Source: an uncultured Ruminococcus sp.
Lineage (GTDB): Bacteria > Bacillota > Clostridia > Oscillospirales > CAG-272
Length of the DNA stretch: 32,447 bases
NCBI GenBank assembly: GCA_902782445.1
Contig: CACZNC010000055.1
Span: forward strand, 1 to 32,447
Direction: 5' to 3'
Position numbers and translations under genes: made by a program. Positions 30,617-32,447 of the stretch are shown piece after piece. Position 1 is the stretch's first letter, and each line of letters starts with the position of its first letter. The notes under the pieces are model-generated. The model was given only the letters and a program-made list of their open reading frames with translations. It was not told the origin of the DNA and did no database searches.

Positions 30617-31516
30617 ATGTCAGCTTTATCCGAACAGATCGCACGCTTCCGGCGGGACGCGGACGAGACCCAGACCGCCCTGGCCGAAGCCCTCGGCGTG
30701 TCGAACCGGACGGTCTCGAAATGGGAGAACGGCGAAAGCGAACCCGAGGTCTCCTATCTCACCGCCCTCGCCGACCACTTTTCGACCACGGTCGACGCCC
30801 TTCTCGGCCACGCGCCGAAGGACCTGGATCCCTACGCCGGAGCAAAGGGATTCGAAGACCTGACCGCCCGCTATTCCGCCTCCCTGAAAGAGGGGACCTC
30901 GCGCCTGCTCCACGCCTGGATCGGGCTCTCGCACATCGAACGGGACGGAGAGCACGCCGACCGGATCCCGGCCCTCCCGCCCGATCCCTGGGACGAGGAC
31001 GTGAAAAAACAGCGGGAAGAACAGGGCTGGACCTCCGTTTCCACCGCCGTGACGGACTCCCCGCTCTACACCGAATTCTTCACCTCCGACGCCGTCAACA
31101 TGGCCCTCGCGCTCTTCCCGAACCGGGACAACTACGGCTGGCTCGATTCCCGGGCGGAAGAGCTTGCCCGCGCCCTCGGCCTCTTCGCCGATCCGCGGGT
31201 CCTGCGGCTCCTGAAAAGGATGCACGAAAAGGACTTCCCCGAGAAATTCACCCTCGCTTATGCCGCGGACCTCGCCGGGATGAAGGAGGAGGAGCTCGAA
31301 CCCGTCCTCAGCCTTCTGATGGGTCCCCCCGCCCCGGTGGAGCTTGCCGAAGGGGAGGCGAAATACTGGAGGACCTGGTACGGATCGGCCGGGACCCTCG
31401 CCTTCCTCTCCGCCTTCTACAGCGCCTTCTTCGCGGACAGCGGGGCAAGATGCGGAGCCTTCAACGGACCGTTCCGCCCGATGATCCCCCATAACGGAAA
31501 GGAGGGGACGAAATGA
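30617..31516 (+). CDS. XRE-family regulator with C-terminal domain (first of pair)
   Basis: This 299-residue protein has an N-terminal XRE HTH (about 6-60; RRDADETQTALAEALGVSNRTVSKWENGESEPEVSYLTALADHF). The rest is a helical region with an FFTSDAVNMALALFPNRDNYGWL stretch and a later ADPRVLRLLKRMHEKDFPEKFTLAYAADLAGMKEEELEPVLSLL segment that looks like a winged-helix tail. I do not recognise the C-terminal domain by name. The ribosome site is AGGAGA. It overlaps the next gene by ATGA, and the two proteins share architecture (NYGWLDSRAEELARALGLFADPRVLRLL versus GGWASVLRDPAIPEFLALTADPDVLKCVL), so they are likely paralogs acting together. Their target is unknown. Confidence 0.82.
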   Translation: MSALSEQIARFRRDADETQTALAEALGVSNRTVSKWENGESEPEVSYLTALADHFSTTVDALLGHAPKDLDPYAGAKGFEDLTARYSASLKEGTSRLLHAWIGLSHIERDGEHADRIPALPPDPWDEDVKKQREEQGWTSVSTAVTDSPLYTEFFTSDAVNMALALFPNRDNYGWLDSRAEELARALGLFADPRVLRLLKRMHEKDFPEKFTLAYAADLAGMKEEELEPVLSLLMGPPAPVELAEGEAKYWRTWYGSAGTLAFLSAFYSAFFADSGARCGAFNGPFRPMIPHNGKEGTK

Positions 31517-32352
31517 GCTTTGCAGAAACCGTCCGCAGATTCCGTTCCGACCGGGGACTCACCCAGGAAGCCCTCGGATCCGCGGTGGGCGTGTCCGGTC
31601 AGGCCGTCTCGAAATGGGAGACCGCGGACGCGATGCCCGATCCGACCCTGCTCCCCGCCCTGGCCGACGCCCTCGGGGTGACCATCGACGCCCTGTTCGA
31701 TCATGAGAAGCACACAAAGGAAAAGCTCGCCGACGAAATCCGGGACTATCTCGGGGGATTCAGGGGAGGCGAGGCGGACCGGGAACTGTTCGATCTGCTC
31801 GCCGCCGCCTTTCTTGCCCGCCCGGGGACCGGCTCGGGGGCAAGGGACATCCTCGGCATCGGACCGGAGCGCCGGATCGTGCATCTGATCGACCGGATCA
31901 CGGCAAACGGCGTGCTCTGGCCGGACGCAGAATTTCCATACATTGCCCTCGCCGCCGAACCCTCCGGGGGATGGGCCTCCGTCCTCCGCGACCCGGCGAT
32001 CCCGGAATTCCTCGCGCTGACGGCGGACCCGGACGTGCTGAAATGCGTCCTCTGGCTCCTCGGTGAAGACCCGAAGGTGATCGAGACCTCCCTCCTCCCC
32101 TCCAAGTGCGGCGCGGATCCCTCCCGGGCGGAAGAGATCGCCGAGAAGCTCGAAAAGCTCGGGGCAGTCACCCTCGAGACCGTACAGATCGACGGACGGC
32201 CCCGGAAACTCGCGGACACCCTCCCGGCGGGTTCCGTCTCCTTCAAGTCGAAGATCGTGGCCTTCCTCGCCGCCGCCTGCGCAGCCGTGAGACGGGGCAC
32301 CGGGACCCAGACATACACCAATGACGCCGTGCCGCCGCTGAAAAAGAGATAA
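31513..32352 (+). CDS. XRE-family regulator with C-terminal domain (second of pair)
   Basis: This 279-residue protein has an N-terminal XRE HTH (about 5-58; FRSDRGLTQEALGSAVGVSGQAVSKWETADAMPDPTLLPALADAL). The helical C-terminal region includes the FLALTADPDVLKCVLWLLGEDPKVIETSLLPSKCGADPSRAEEI segment resembling the first protein. It starts within the stop of the first regulator (ATGA), so translation is coupled. The two could form a heteromer. A basic tail (LKKR) ends the protein; no terminator is seen before the window end. Confidence 0.82.
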   Translation: MSFAETVRRFRSDRGLTQEALGSAVGVSGQAVSKWETADAMPDPTLLPALADALGVTIDALFDHEKHTKEKLADEIRDYLGGFRGGEADRELFDLLAAAFLARPGTGSGARDILGIGPERRIVHLIDRITANGVLWPDAEFPYIALAAEPSGGWASVLRDPAIPEFLALTADPDVLKCVLWLLGEDPKVIETSLLPSKCGADPSRAEEIAEKLEKLGAVTLETVQIDGRPRKLADTLPAGSVSFKSKIVAFLAAACAAVRRGTGTQTYTNDAVPPLKKR

Positions 32353-32447
32353 TACTAATCTCAAACTAAAAGGGAAAACGCGGCTTCTTGAAAGAAGCCT
32401 GGCAAGAACTTCTGAAATGGGAAAAGGACAGGCTAGACCAATAACGT
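32353..32447 (+). other. Right edge, AT-richer stretch with small hairpin
   Basis: This stretch is less GC-rich than the genes before it. GGCTTCTT/AAGAAGCC (32382-32389, 32392-32399) forms a hairpin with no T-run after it. A short open frame reads KEAWQELLKWEKDRLDQ and then stops; it could be a gene remnant, but it is too short to call. Confidence 0.3.

Noticed and set aside
1..32447. CRISPR array, tRNA, rRNA, insertion sequence or prophage
   Set aside because: No regularly spaced repeats of CRISPR size, no tRNA or rRNA core sequences, and no transposase, integrase or phage structural gene could be seen on either strand.

Overview
The window is GC-rich DNA with strong sigma-A type promoters (several TGCTATAAT extended -10 boxes, 17-bp spacers), AGGAGG-type ribosome sites, lipoproteins, an SLH-domain protein, a lysine riboswitch and Bacillus-type ParB sites (TGTTTCACGTGAAACA). 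Together these suggest an uncultured high-GC member of the Clostridia (Bacillota), probably host-associated. This is inference from gene style; the window has no rRNA or other taxonomic marker. I see no rRNA, tRNA, CRISPR array, transposase or phage gene.

Layout. (1) 1-3.3 kb: a leftward PfkB sugar kinase-ruvX operon, back to back with a rightward CPBP protease-tadA operon. (2) 3.3-7.9 kb: a FucI/AraA-type isomerase and a sugar-binding lipoprotein, flanked by two ~700-bp palindromic intergenic elements. (3) 7.9-11.35 kb: recD2, an unknown membrane protein and a divergent small XRE regulator. (4) 11.35-13.5 kb: a lysine riboswitch with attenuator controlling an NhaC-family transporter, hence a likely lysine (LysW-type) importer. 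(5) 14.0-18.0 kb: a leftward FtsX-type permease, ABC ATPase and a sigma factor with a ~370-residue C-terminal extension. (6) 18.2-20.6 kb: a large lipoprotein joining a propeller-like domain to a solute-binding domain. (7) 20.9-29.1 kb: a leftward five-gene envelope operon (SGNH/DHHW protein, VanX-type dipeptidase lipoprotein, membrane-anchored RCC1-repeat protein, Ig-like/transglutaminase protein, small lipoprotein). (8) 29.2-32.4 kb: an SLH-domain protein and two translationally coupled XRE regulators.

The most unusual content is intergenic. Four perfect ParB-type parS palindromes and one 15/16 match lie within about 20.5 kb. Four of the five belong to a repeat family whose full copies (3263-3960, 7167-7879) are inverted repeats around a terminator-like hairpin plus parS; 1-236 and 13741-13976 are half copies. 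Each arm carries a small branched fold, and six copies of it show compensatory base changes, which argues that the structure itself is maintained. A second repeat type, a stop-codon-rich TTAGTGG/CTAGTGG tract, sits at gene 3' ends. I do not know a published name for either family; genome-wide counts and structure-aware searches are the decisive tests.
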